Shown one piece after another: positions 43,527 through 52,266 of a stretch of 56,844 nt of DNA. A program made the translations under genes and the position numbers. Positions within the stretch are counted from its first letter, which is position 1. Each line of letters opens with the position of its first letter. The notes under the pieces are model-generated. The model worked only from the letters and a program-made list of their open reading frames with translations, ran no database searches and was not told where the DNA came from. Origin of the DNA: Phenylobacterium sp. (GTDB lineage: Bacteria; Pseudomonadota; Alphaproteobacteria; Caulobacterales; Caulobacteraceae); NCBI RefSeq assembly GCF_025351295.1, contig NZ_JANXWD010000058.1, positions 1 through 56,844 on the forward strand, written 5' to 3'.

Positions 43527-44158
43527 TGAAGCTCGAGCCAGCCCTGGCGGCGTGTCCGATCGTGGCAATCCTGCGCGGGATCCAACCGCACGAGGCGGTC
43601 GCGCACGCGGCGGCCCTGTTTGGCGCCGGCATTCGGGCGCTCGAGGTCCCGCTGAACTCGCCGCATCCGCTGGAAAGCGTCGCCGCGATCGCCGCCGAAT
43701 TCGCCGGGCGCATGGCGGTGGGGGCGGGCACGGTGCTGACCGCCGACCAGGTCGAGGCGGTGGCGGACGTCGGCGGCGGGTTCGTCGTGTCGCCCAACAC
43801 CGAGGCCGCGGTGATCCGGGCGGCGCTCGCGCGCGGCCTGGAGCCCGTGCCCGGGTTCGCCACGGCGACCGAGGCCTTCACCGCCTACGCCGCCGGCGCC
43901 CGGCGCCTGAAGCTGTTTCCGGCGGCGTCCTATGGCGTGGGCCATTTGGGGCTGCTGAAGGCCGTGCTTCCGTCGGACGCCGAGGTCTGGGCCGTGGGCG
44001 GCGTCGGGCCGTCGGACCTGTCGCGCTGGCGCGATGCGGGCGCCAGGGCCTTCGGCTTGGGCGGCGAACTTTACCGGCCGGGCCAGCAGACGGCGCGGAC
44101 CGCGGAGACGGCGGCGCGCGCGGTCGCCGCATTCCGGGGCCTCGACGCCCGCGCCTGA
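43526..44158 (+). CDS. dgoA: 2-dehydro-3-deoxy-6-phosphogalactonate aldolase
   Basis: A 210-residue class I KDPG/KDPGal aldolase that splits its substrate into pyruvate and glyceraldehyde 3-phosphate. The Schiff-base lysine is K129 (RRLKLFPAA) and the general acid/base is E40 (RALEVPLNSP), close to E. coli DgoA (K126, E37). CPIVAILRGIQP at the N-terminus and AVGAGTVLTADQ are family marks. Last gene of the lactonase-dehydratase-SDR-kinase-aldolase operon; a hairpin follows at 44178. Confidence 0.93.
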   Translation: MKLEPALAACPIVAILRGIQPHEAVAHAAALFGAGIRALEVPLNSPHPLESVAAIAAEFAGRMAVGAGTVLTADQVEAVADVGGGFVVSPNTEAAVIRAALARGLEPVPGFATATEAFTAYAAGARRLKLFPAASYGVGHLGLLKAVLPSDAEVWAVGGVGPSDLSRWRDAGARAFGLGGELYRPGQQTARTAETAARAVAAFRGLDARA

Positions 44159-44177
44159 CTCTGCGAAGCGGATGGCT

Positions 44178-44210
44178 CCCGGCGACCTGGCCTTGATCGT
44201 CGCTGCCGGG
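44178..44210 (+). terminator. Hairpin after dgoA
   Basis: CCCGGC at 44178-44183 pairs with GCCGGG at 44205-44210, with GAC/GTC pairing inside and a 3-nt bulge. It begins 19 bp past the aldolase stop. No T-run follows, so termination is only likely by position. Confidence 0.35.
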
Positions 44211-45040
44211 GGCGCACGCGAATCGTGGCGGGCTCGCGACCTCCTGAGACGAGCAACGCTCATCCCGACGGGACGCGGGCTCTCCGCTTTTTGGAGCCGG
44301 CGAAGGCGCGACGGCCCGTCGACCCGGCGTGGACATGCTCGAAACGGATCGAGAAAGCAGTGAGGGCGCAAGTCCCCCGGGGTGCGGCGCTCCGCTAACG
44401 CACTGGCCCAACGGCGTCGTTGAAGAGGTCAAGCATGGCGCGCCATTGACCCGGACCGCCAAAACCTGCGCCGTTCGGACCGCGTCGGTAAGTCCCCAAG
44501 GCTGTAGCGTAACCAAGGCAGGGGGCGAGCAGGCCGAGTCGCTGCACATCGTCCAGGACACGAACCGGCTTGCGCTCCTCGTGCAAAGCGTGGGGCTTCC
44601 GCGGGACTCCGATCGACACCTGACGGTGGTGGCTCACGCGGATGACGGACGGATCGAGAGATCCGATGTCGTCGTCACTGACCGGCTCGATGTCTGACGC
44701 CAATGCCACGGCGAAGGCCGTCTGCATTAGATGTATGGTCCCGGAATGAGCTGGTGCGGGTCGATCTTGAAGATTGACGGTGTTTTGGTCCAGGCCTCGT
44801 AGATGACCTGGTAGGGCGTTCGCCAACGCCTGGCGCGGAGTCGACGGGCTTGCTTGCGAAGACGAGCTCATGGCCCTGATACCGGGGGTAGCGACGCCCC
44901 GGCGCTGGCCTCTGCCTGACGCGCCAACTCGCAACCACTCGCATCGGATCGAAGGTCGTCGCGTCTATCCGCCACGCCTGCCCCGGTCATGATCCTTCCA
45001 TGGAAGCCCCGCTGGCGGGCATCGGATCAAGGGCAGGCGA
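44211..45040. other. 830-bp stretch without an intact gene
   Basis: Long frames exist on both strands (for example 44395-44934 minus) but none has a convincing start, ribosome site or family resemblance. Codon use does not show the strong GC third-position bias of neighbouring genes. It contains the transposase remnant at 44727-44867 and a bulged hairpin at 44278-44298. It looks like decayed insertion-element DNA separating the galactose operon from the next gene pair. Confidence 0.5.
44727..44867 (-). pseudogene. C-terminal remnant of an IS481-type transposase
   Basis: Read on the minus strand, the frame gives ARRLRARRWRTPYQVIYEAW then TKTPSIFKIDPHQLIPGPYI and a natural stop. The pattern (aromatic-basic stretch, TPYxxI, W, DP-H, PGP/PGLNT end) resembles the C-terminal tail of IS481 family DDE transposases. 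An in-frame stop lies just upstream of the preserved piece and the catalytic core is missing. Recognised from memory of the family end; moderate certainty. Confidence 0.5.
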
Positions 45041-45901
45041 ATGACCGGGAAAGTCGACATCATCAGCGATCCCAACGCGACGGACAGCATCGTCGTCAAT
45101 GGCAACAACGGCAATGCGCCGTTCATATCGGTGGGCGCCGGCGGGAAGCATGGCCGGGTGCTCCTGATGGATGACAACGGCAACCCCCGGGCGGTGATGC
45201 ACGGCGGCACGGGCGAGTTCCAGGTCAACGGGCCGTCCAGTGCGTCTGTGGTGCTGGCCCAGGTGAAGGCGACGTTCAGCACGGCGAACGGGTTCGGCGA
45301 GGTCGGGCTGTGGCCGACGGAGAAGACGACAGCGAACAACGATCTGCACCAGGCGACGATCCATCTGCGCGGCCTGGACGGCACCATCCGCGCCGGCGGG
45401 GGTGGGCATGACGGGACCATCCTGGTGCTGGATCACGCCGGCGCCGCCCGGATCACGCTGAGCGGGGCAAGTGGCGATATCGCCATGCAGAACGCCGATT
45501 GCGCGGAGGAATTCGACGTGCCGGAGCTGGGCGGGATCGAACCCGGATCGGTGATGGCGCTGGCCGACGACGGCGGGTTGCGGCTGAGCGATGCGGCCTA
45601 TGACCACCGGGTGGCCGGGGTGATCTCCGGGATCGGCGGCTATCGGCCGGGGATCCTGCTGGATCGGCGCGAAACCGGGCGGCGGCGCGCGCCGTTGGCT
45701 CTGCTGGGCAAGGTCTATTGCAAGGTCGATGCGGGACCGGGCGCGATCGCCGTGGGCGACCTGCTCACCACGTCGTCGACGCCGGGGCATGCGATGAAGG
45801 CGGCCGACCCGGCGCGGGCGTTCGGCGCGGTGCTGGGCAAGGCCCTGGCGGCGCTGCCCGCGGGATCCGGGCTGATCCCGATTCTCGTGACGCTCCAGTA
45901 G
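45041..45901 (+). CDS. Hypothetical protein with beta-rich repeats and conserved C-terminal domain
   Basis: A 286-residue protein without a signal peptide; function not recognised. Residues 34-64 and 120-151 are similar (GG-H-G-(V/I)L(L/V)-D-(N/A)G-(P/A)R followed by GxxGx), suggesting a duplicated beta-strand unit as in beta-helix or tail-fibre-like proteins. The last 130 residues (from DCAEEFDVP, through YDHRVAGVISGIGGYRPGI and GKVYCKVDAGPGAIAVGDLL, to GLIPILVTLQ) form a compact domain that I believe recurs in bacterial repeat and tail-fibre-like proteins. The M23-like gene begins 11 bp downstream, so the two probably act together. Confidence 0.7.
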   Translation: MTGKVDIISDPNATDSIVVNGNNGNAPFISVGAGGKHGRVLLMDDNGNPRAVMHGGTGEFQVNGPSSASVVLAQVKATFSTANGFGEVGLWPTEKTTANNDLHQATIHLRGLDGTIRAGGGGHDGTILVLDHAGAARITLSGASGDIAMQNADCAEEFDVPELGGIEPGSVMALADDGGLRLSDAAYDHRVAGVISGIGGYRPGILLDRRETGRRRAPLALLGKVYCKVDAGPGAIAVGDLLTTSSTPGHAMKAADPARAFGAVLGKALAALPAGSGLIPILVTLQ

Positions 45902-45912
45902 GGGAGGCGGCG

Positions 45913-47562
45913 ATGACCCAGTTCAGCCTGCGTGCGACGGCGGGGAAATGCGGCGTGCACGCGCCGCTCTCGGTGCTGCGCGATGTGATGGTCTATGGCG
46001 GACATCGGACGACGTCAGTGGCCGCGGTGCTGGCGCAGATGGAGCAGGACTGCATCGCCCAGCCGGAGGCGCAGGCCGCGCTGATCGAGATCGGCGGGGC
46101 GGGGACGATCACCTCGGCCGTGCCGGCGCTGCCCGGCCTCAGCCTGGGCATCACGCTCGACCTGACGGTCACCAACCTGACCCAGCAGTCGGTGAACATC
46201 CAGGAGGCGCGGCTGTTGATGGTCTCGTCCGGCGGGTCGGTGCTGGGGATGGCCGGGCTGTTCGTCCCAGGCGCGATGTTCGAGGACGCGGTGGTGCCGC
46301 TGCCGCTGGGCTCGACGCAGGCGGACAGCCTGGTGCTGACCAGCGGCACGCCGTTGTCGGGAGACACCAATCCGTTCAGCTTCGTGGTCTCGATCCATGC
46401 GGTGGCGGCGGACGGGACGCGGCAGCATCTGCTGCGACGCGTGCCGATCCGGCGGGCCGGGTTCGCGGAGCCGGAGAATATCGCGACGCCCTCGCCGGTG
46501 TTTGTCGGGCTGTGGAACCGGCCGGTCGAGGTCTTTCCGGCCTTTCATGACGGCGCGCCGGTGCAGTGGCTGCAACTGGCGGGCGATGTGATCAACCTGG
46601 CGCGCTCCACCGTGCAGGTGACGATCGACAATCTCAGGGTGCGTCTGTTCTCGGAACTGTCCGACACGCCGGACCTCGATATCAATCCGCCAAAATGGTT
46701 CTTCAACCGGGACGGGACGCTGGTTCCGCCGAACCCGGACGGGCGGGTCCCGCTGAAGGGCGCGTTTGCGGGGTTCGTGGCCGGCGTGCCGGTGACGATG
46801 ACCGGGGTGCGGCCGACCCTGCGGGTCGATCTGCTCTACACGCTGACGGAGGGCGGCAAGACGACCCAGGGCCAGGCGGGCATGGTGGTTCCGGTGGCGG
46901 AGATGTCGCCGGCGATCCTGGCGCCACCGCTGAAATCGCCGGCGACGGGGCTGTGGCAATGGGGCAATGCGCCGGATCACGTCACCTTTACCGACCAGAG
47001 CGGCAGCCCGACGGGTACGGACAGCCACGGCAATATCGGCGAACGCTACTGCTATGACATCCTGATGGTGCAGCAGCCCGGCGGGCCGACATTCGCCGGC
47101 ACGTGCGTGGCCAACCCGGACGGGACGCACAGCGGGTCCTGCACCCTGAATGTCGAGTTCTACGCCTACAAGCAGCCCGTGTTCGCGGCCAAGGCAGGCA
47201 AGGTGGTGCTGGTGCAGGATGGGATGCCGGAGCATTTCGGCTTCAACCGCAACCCGGCGGTGGGCGTTGGGAATTTCGTGATGATCGATCATGGCGACGG
47301 GAGCTTCGCGGGGTATTTCCATCTCGTGCCCGGCAGCGTGCTGGTGAGCCTCGCGCCGGGGATGAACAGCGTGGCGGTGGGGCAACAGATCGGGCAGGTC
47401 GGGAATTCGAACGGCTCGAGCGAACCGCACCTGCATTTCGGCTACTCGGTCGTCCATCCGACCGGCCGCGCGACGGGTGGCGCGGTGGCGTTCAAGGGCC
47501 TCACGGCCATGGACGGCACGCCGGTGACGGCGATCCCGGGATTCGGCTGGTACAAGAGTTGA
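45913..47562 (+). CDS. M23 (LytM-like) peptidase-domain protein
   Basis: A 549-residue protein. The first about 330 residues are beta-sandwich-like without recognised family; the last 140 are an M23/lysostaphin-type domain with FAAKAGKVVLVQDG, FVMIDHGDGSFAGYFHL and SSEPHLHFGYSV. The HxH zinc motif (HLH) is intact and FHL matches the catalytic His region, but the usual first ligand motif (HxxxD, as HRYAIDF) reads GERYCYDILM, so the first zinc His seems absent. It may be a non-catalytic or altered enzyme. No signal peptide is evident at the chosen ATG (GGGGAGG ribosome site). Pairs with the upstream repeat protein. Confidence 0.75.
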   Translation: MTQFSLRATAGKCGVHAPLSVLRDVMVYGGHRTTSVAAVLAQMEQDCIAQPEAQAALIEIGGAGTITSAVPALPGLSLGITLDLTVTNLTQQSVNIQEARLLMVSSGGSVLGMAGLFVPGAMFEDAVVPLPLGSTQADSLVLTSGTPLSGDTNPFSFVVSIHAVAADGTRQHLLRRVPIRRAGFAEPENIATPSPVFVGLWNRPVEVFPAFHDGAPVQWLQLAGDVINLARSTVQVTIDNLRVRLFSELSDTPDLDINPPKWFFNRDGTLVPPNPDGRVPLKGAFAGFVAGVPVTMTGVRPTLRVDLLYTLTEGGKTTQGQAGMVVPVAEMSPAILAPPLKSPATGLWQWGNAPDHVTFTDQSGSPTGTDSHGNIGERYCYDILMVQQPGGPTFAGTCVANPDGTHSGSCTLNVEFYAYKQPVFAAKAGKVVLVQDGMPEHFGFNRNPAVGVGNFVMIDHGDGSFAGYFHLVPGSVLVSLAPGMNSVAVGQQIGQVGNSNGSSEPHLHFGYSVVHPTGRATGGAVAFKGLTAMDGTPVTAIPGFGWYKS

Positions 47563-47636
47563 GGCGAGGGGCACGGCGGCTTGCCCGCGTCCGACGCTCG
47601 CCAGCATTCAAACGCCCCGCAAAAAGATCGCCAACT

Positions 47637-47652
47637 CTACCTATTCAGGTAG
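47637..47652. promoter_or_regulatory. 16-bp palindrome upstream of the PEP-CTERM-like gene
   Basis: CTACCT-ATTC-AGGTAG has perfect 6-bp arms, 182 bp upstream of the next start codon and 75 bp after the M23-like gene. It could be an operator or a small hairpin. No factor can be named. Confidence 0.3.
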
Positions 47653-47833
47653 CGCGCCGCGCGCCGAGCTCGGTGACCATGGATGTCGACCTGGATGCGA
47701 CGACGACAACCATGACCATGAGGTTCGGTATTGCAGCGGCGGCGCCTGACCGGTCGGTCGACGTGAGGCCCCGTCGCCGGCTGCATGCCCCGAATGAACC
47801 GCCGGTTGCCCCGGCCATCGAACGGAGACCCTG

Positions 47834-48559
47834 ATGCGCACCGCCATCCTGCTGGCATCTCTCGCCGCGCTCGTCATTCCGGGCGCCGCCAACGCGTCCC
47901 TGGTTGTCACGAGATTCGACAACGTCGCCGCCGGCATCGCCGCCTTCGGCGCCTCCGCCCCGCTCCTGACCTGGACGAACGTGTTCGCCAGTCCGGGCGC
48001 GTGGACAAGCGGCGTCTTCGGCGGATCCTCGGTGGTGTCCTTTTCGGCCACGGACGCCCTGACCGGAAGCACGGTCTCCAGCCGGTCGGGAAGCCTCTAC
48101 ATCACGAACTGGCTCGACGGGCCGGGCTTCAGCGCGGGTTCCGCCGCCACCCCCGATCTGGCGATCAGCGGCGAAGAGGATTTCGTGCTGACCTTTGCCC
48201 GGGCCGTCAACCGCATCGGCTTTGCCGTGTCGACAGGCGTCAGCCTGTTGCCCAGCGAAGTCCGCAACACCGGATCGGCCTTCGACGTGGCCACCGACAC
48301 GACCAGCGCCGGCGCGTTCACCTTGAACGATCCGGGCCACGGCGCGGTGGCGTGGATCGAGATCTCAAGCCTCGAACCGTTCAGATCCATCACCTTTACC
48401 GAGGACGCGTTGGGTGGAGACGGCATCTGGGACCAGTATTTCGGCAATGTCGTTACGGCCGGCGTCCCCGAACCAGCCGGCTGGACGATGCTGATCGCCG
48501 GGTTCGGACTGATTGGGGCGGGGATGCGACGGCGCGCGGCGCGCCTTGCGGGCGCGTAG
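47834..48559 (+). CDS. PEP-CTERM-like sorting-domain surface protein
   Basis: A 241-residue secreted protein: signal peptide of about 21 residues (MRTAILLASLAALVIPGAAN), a Ser/Thr-rich beta domain, and a C-terminal sorting signal VPEPAGWTMLIAGFGLIGAG followed by MRRRAA, the PEP-x-x-W-A variant common in Sphingomonadales and Caulobacterales. Such proteins are handed to an exosortase, probably for envelope or matrix export. No exosortase is in the window. Function of the ectodomain is not recognised. Confidence 0.82.
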   Translation: MRTAILLASLAALVIPGAANASLVVTRFDNVAAGIAAFGASAPLLTWTNVFASPGAWTSGVFGGSSVVSFSATDALTGSTVSSRSGSLYITNWLDGPGFSAGSAATPDLAISGEEDFVLTFARAVNRIGFAVSTGVSLLPSEVRNTGSAFDVATDTTSAGAFTLNDPGHGAVAWIEISSLEPFRSITFTEDALGGDGIWDQYFGNVVTAGVPEPAGWTMLIAGFGLIGAGMRRRAARLAGA

Positions 48560-48970
48560 GAGGCTTCCGCGACGGTGGCGTTCGGGGCAGCGCGTCGGCC
48601 AGGTCGTCCTGACGTCCCGCGTCCCCCCGACAACCTGGCGCCGGCGCCCGGTCATAACCGAGCGCGAGCAGGCGATTGGAGCGTCAGCCCGCTTACGCGG
48701 CCTTCTCGAACAGCTCATCGCGAATCTGGTCCATCGGCGCGTAACTCCAGACGCCGCCTCCTCGCGCCGGCTCCTTTGAAGTTGTTCACGGTCACCGCCG
48801 CCACGTCTGCGGCTCTCTCAAGCGCCGCGCGTCAGGCGTTCTGCTCACGCGAACAGGTTTTCGTGGAACAGGGATGGCGCACATCACCGGCCGATGACAT
48901 CCTGGGAAATCAAAGCGTCAACTCAGTCAGAATTCTGACGAGCACGCCAATTCCTGGGGAGGAAAACCGA
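48560..48970. other. 410-bp gap upstream of the TonB-dependent receptor
   Basis: No intact gene is seen. A minus-strand frame ends VWSYAPMDQIRDELFEKAA (stop at 48693-48695), which reads like a real protein tail but cannot be followed to a start or family, so it may be a relic. The 3' part holds the palindrome at 48926-48939 and a strong ribosome site (GGGGAGGAAAA) before the receptor ATG. Confidence 0.4.
48926..48939. promoter_or_regulatory. 14-bp perfect palindrome before the TonB receptor
   Basis: GTCAGAATTCTGAC is fully self-complementary and ends 31 bp upstream of the receptor start codon, a position that would overlap the leader or promoter. Probable operator of a regulator outside the window. 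Confidence 0.45.
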
Positions 48971-51922
48971 ATGCTGAAATCACGTTATCTCAATGGCGCA
49001 TCCGCCGTCGTGTTTGCCATCACAGCGGTGGTCGCTGGCGCCGCCCGGGCGCAGACCGCCGCCGATAAGCCCACCTCGGTCGAGGAGGTCGTGGTCACCG
49101 GCTCATTCATCGCCGGCACGCCCAAGGACACCGCCATTCCGGTGGCGGTCATCGGCCAGGCTGAGATCGAACGGCGAGGGTCGCCGTCGGTGCTGGAACT
49201 GATCAAGGGGCTGCCGATCAGCGGTCCGGTGCTGGGCGATTCGAACCAGTTCTCCACCGCCGCGCAGGGACGCTCGGGCGGCGGCACCATCAACATCCGC
49301 GGCCTGGGACCGGCGCGCACGCTGGTGCTGATGAACGGCAAGCGCTTCGCCGGCTATACGGCCGACACCAATCTGCTGCCCGTCGCCGCCATCGGCCGGG
49401 TTGAGATCCTCAAGGACGGGGCCGCGGCGACCTATGGTTCGGACGCGATCGCCGGCGTCGCCAACTTCATCACCCGCAAGGATTTCTCCGGGCTCGAGAC
49501 CCAGGCGGACTATCGCTATGTGCCGGGCTCGAAGGGCGACTACACGGCCAGCATCCTCTACGGGTGGGTCGGCGACACCTCGAACATCCTGGTCAGCCTT
49601 GGCTACCAGCACCGTTCCGAACTCTCTGACACGGATCGCGGCTTCACCAAGACGCCCTACCTGACCAACCCGTCGGGCTGGTCGGTGCTGGGCAACCCCG
49701 GCGCGTTCACCATTCGGGGCGGCGCCGCCGGCACCACGCCCCTCGGCTTCGCGGTCGATGCCAACTGCAGCGCGGTCGGCGGCTTCGCCGGCTTCACCGG
49801 CAACACCCCCGCTTGCTACTTCACCTATGTGAACTTCGACAATCTGGTCGAGCGGGAAGACCGTTACCAGGCCTACGCCGAGTTCAACTCCGACGTCGGC
49901 GACAAGGCAAAGTTCCACGTCGAGGGCCTCTATTCCCAGACCTCGATCCCCGCGATCCGGTTCTCGCCCGGCTATCCGGAAACCTCGGGTCCCAACGGCC
50001 CGGGCAGCGTCAACGTGTTCAGCGTTCCCTCCAGCAACCCCGGCTTCAACACCTTCCTGCAGCAAACCGGCAACGGCGCGCTTGTCGGCGTGGCGACCAA
50101 CGCCCTGGCGACCCTCTGGCGGCCGTTCGCCAATGGCGGCAACAACTCGACCGGCGGCCTCGGCGGCCAGAAGGGCAGCCGCAAGTACGAGGAGATCCGG
50201 ATCTCGGCCGACCTGAAGGGCGACAGCGGCTTCTACGGCATCGGCTATGACCTCGGCGTCACCTACATCAGCGAGCGGCAGAACCAGCAGACCACCGACA
50301 TCCTGATCGACCGCCTGCAACGGGCATTGAACGGCCTTGGCGGGCTCGGCTGCACGGGCAACACCCCCGGCGCCAATGGCTGCCAGTACTACAACCCGTT
50401 CTCCAACGCCTATCCCAGCAACCCGGCGCTGGGGCTGACCAATCCGGGCTATGTCTCGGCCAACGCCAACGATCCGAAGCTGGTGGCCTCGCTGTTCGAC
50501 CGGCAGAGGTTCATCGCCAACCAGGAGACCTTCGTCGTCGACGCGGTGGTCAATGGCAAGCTGCCGATCACCCTGCCGGGCGGCGGCGTGGGCTGGGCGG
50601 TCGGGGGTCAGTACCGCAACATCACCTACCATCAGGAAATCGGCAGCCCGTTCTACAACGCCCAGATCACGCCTTGCCCGGTGGTTGGGGTCACCAACTG
50701 CGCGTTCAAGACCGGCCCCTATATCTTCCTGGGCCAGAACATCCCGCTGCGCCTTGACCAGCACGTCTACGCCCTGTTCGGCGAACTGAACCTGCCGGTC
50801 ACCGACGCCATCAACGCCCAGCTCTCGGCGCGTTACGAGGACTACGGCGGCGCGACCGGTTCCACGTTCAATCCGGAAGCGCGGTTGAAGTGGCAGATCA
50901 TGGACGGCATCGCCCTGCGGGGCTCGATCGGCACCTCCTTCCGCGGCCCGACGTCGACGAACGTGGCGCCGACCGGTGTCACGGGCCTGTCCGGCATCGC
51001 CGCCGCGGGCAATAACTTCAAGTCGGTCGACTTCTTCGGCAACCCGAACGTGGGGCCGGAAAAGGCCTTCACCTACAGCGTCGGGACCATCCTGAAGTAC
51101 GGCAACCTCACCGCCACGGCCGACTACTGGCGCTATCGCGTCAGGGACCAGATTGTCTCCGTGCCCGCCAACGTCATCGCCAGCGCGGTAGCTGGCACCG
51201 GCAATGGCAGTCAGCTGGCCAACTGCGCCAGCGCAGTGCGCAGCCTGATCACCTTCAACAACAACAATGCCTGCACCCAGGGCGTGACGGTGGGCAACGA
51301 CATCGCCCGTATCAGGTCCGACACCACCAACGGTCCGACCATCAAGACCGACGGCATCGACGTGGACGTCACCTACCGCTTCGACGACCTGATGGGCGGG
51401 TCGCTCGATCTGGGGGCGAACGTCAGCTACGTCCTTCACTACAAGCAGGCCGCCTTCGTGTTCGGCGGCGTCACCGTGTCGCCGGCCTATGAAGCGGCGG
51501 GTTTCACCAACTACAACCGCCTGCCGGGCACCATCCCCGACTGGCGCGGGCAGTTCTACGCCGACTACACCTACGGCGCGCACAACCTGCGCTGGACGAT
51601 CAACTACATCGACGGCGCCGACGACGACCGCGGGCCGACCACCGTCCAGACCGGCCCGTCCAGCAATTGCAACGTCGCCAACGCCCAGGCCGGCACGGCG
51701 ACCAACTGCAAGCTGACGACCTTCGGCCTGCGGGTTCATGCGTTCATCACCCATGACCTAACCTACCGCTGGGCCATGCCGAACGACCTGACCCTGACGG
51801 CGTCGGTGCTCAACGTGCTCGACGAGGATCCGTCGAGCGCGCGCCTCGAGCTCAGCTACGACCCGTTCGTCGGCAATCCGCTCGGCCGCTCCGTCAAGGT
51901 GGGCGTGAAGAAGAAGTTCTAG
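48971..51922 (+). CDS. TonB-dependent receptor
   Basis: A 983-residue outer-membrane receptor: signal peptide (about 1-27, ending ARAQ), a TonB box-like EEVVVTGSFI at about 37, plug domain (ERRGSPSVLELIKGLPISG; GGTINIRGLGPARTLVLMNG; GAAATYGSDAIAGVANFIT), then a 22-strand barrel ending in a terminal Phe (SVKVGVKKKF). No STN domain. The plug and the NNNAC/NG-rich loops resemble the large Caulobacterales receptors for oligosaccharides or siderophores; substrate is not assignable. The start at 48971 follows a strong ribosome site; the open frame upstream is not coding. A clear terminator follows. Confidence 0.93.
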   Translation: MLKSRYLNGASAVVFAITAVVAGAARAQTAADKPTSVEEVVVTGSFIAGTPKDTAIPVAVIGQAEIERRGSPSVLELIKGLPISGPVLGDSNQFSTAAQGRSGGGTINIRGLGPARTLVLMNGKRFAGYTADTNLLPVAAIGRVEILKDGAAATYGSDAIAGVANFITRKDFSGLETQADYRYVPGSKGDYTASILYGWVGDTSNILVSLGYQHRSELSDTDRGFTKTPYLTNPSGWSVLGNPGAFTIRGGAAGTTPLGFAVDANCSAVGGFAGFTGNTPACYFTYVNFDNLVEREDRYQAYAEFNSDVGDKAKFHVEGLYSQTSIPAIRFSPGYPETSGPNGPGSVNVFSVPSSNPGFNTFLQQTGNGALVGVATNALATLWRPFANGGNNSTGGLGGQKGSRKYEEIRISADLKGDSGFYGIGYDLGVTYISERQNQQTTDILIDRLQRALNGLGGLGCTGNTPGANGCQYYNPFSNAYPSNPALGLTNPGYVSANANDPKLVASLFDRQRFIANQETFVVDAVVNGKLPITLPGGGVGWAVGGQYRNITYHQEIGSPFYNAQITPCPVVGVTNCAFKTGPYIFLGQNIPLRLDQHVYALFGELNLPVTDAINAQLSARYEDYGGATGSTFNPEARLKWQIMDGIALRGSIGTSFRGPTSTNVAPTGVTGLSGIAAAGNNFKSVDFFGNPNVGPEKAFTYSVGTILKYGNLTATADYWRYRVRDQIVSVPANVIASAVAGTGNGSQLANCASAVRSLITFNNNNACTQGVTVGNDIARIRSDTTNGPTIKTDGIDVDVTYRFDDLMGGSLDLGANVSYVLHYKQAAFVFGGVTVSPAYEAAGFTNYNRLPGTIPDWRGQFYADYTYGAHNLRWTINYIDGADDDRGPTTVQTGPSSNCNVANAQAGTATNCKLTTFGLRVHAFITHDLTYRWAMPNDLTLTASVLNVLDEDPSSARLELSYDPFVGNPLGRSVKVGVKKKF

Positions 51923-51948
51923 ACCGAGGCCCATCTTCGTTTCGACCT

Positions 51949-51978
51949 GCGCCGCTCCTGCAAAGGGGCGGCGCTTTT
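51949..51978 (+). terminator. Intrinsic terminator after the TonB receptor
   Basis: GCGCCGCTCC (51949-51958) pairs with GGGGCGGCGC (51965-51974) with one T-G pair and a 6-nt loop, followed by TTTT. Well placed 27 bp after the receptor stop, and just before the convergent DUF2164 gene. Confidence 0.8.
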
Positions 51979-51990
51979 CGTTGGGGGGAC

Positions 51991-52239
51991 CTAGCGCTTT
52001 ACGGCCTGCTCAAGCCCCAGGATCGCCTCGCCGATCTCGTCGGTCTTCTTCGCCAGGATGGCCTGGGCGTCATATAGGCCTTGATTGTAGAAATGCGGCC
52101 CGACGGTCTCGGTAATGAAGTCCAGGAGGAAGACGGCGTCGAATCCGTTCACTTCCACGTCCAGGTCGTCCTTGAGGTATTTCGACAGCGCCCTGGCCAG
52201 GGCGTCGCGGCTGTCCTTGGGGAGTTCGATCTTCACCAT
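51991..52239 (-). CDS. DUF2164 family protein
   Basis: An 82-residue protein of the DUF2164 family, function unknown. Visible features: IELPKDSRDALARALSKYL, then DLDVEVNGFDAVFLLDFI and GPHFYNQGLYDAQAIL. The ATG at 52239 is chosen because the upstream extension only reads the antisense of the Spx-like gene. It is divergent from that gene with 27 bp between the starts, so they share a promoter region. Confidence 0.85.
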   Translation of the reverse strand: MVKIELPKDSRDALARALSKYLKDDLDVEVNGFDAVFLLDFITETVGPHFYNQGLYDAQAILAKKTDEIGEAILGLEQAVKR

Positions 52240-52266
52240 GCTGACTTTGCCCTGAAGGAGGCCACG

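Noticed and set aside
44395..44934. 179-codon minus-strand frame after dgoA.
   Set aside because: It runs in a different frame from the transposase-like tail it overlaps, has no ribosome site, and shows no family resemblance.
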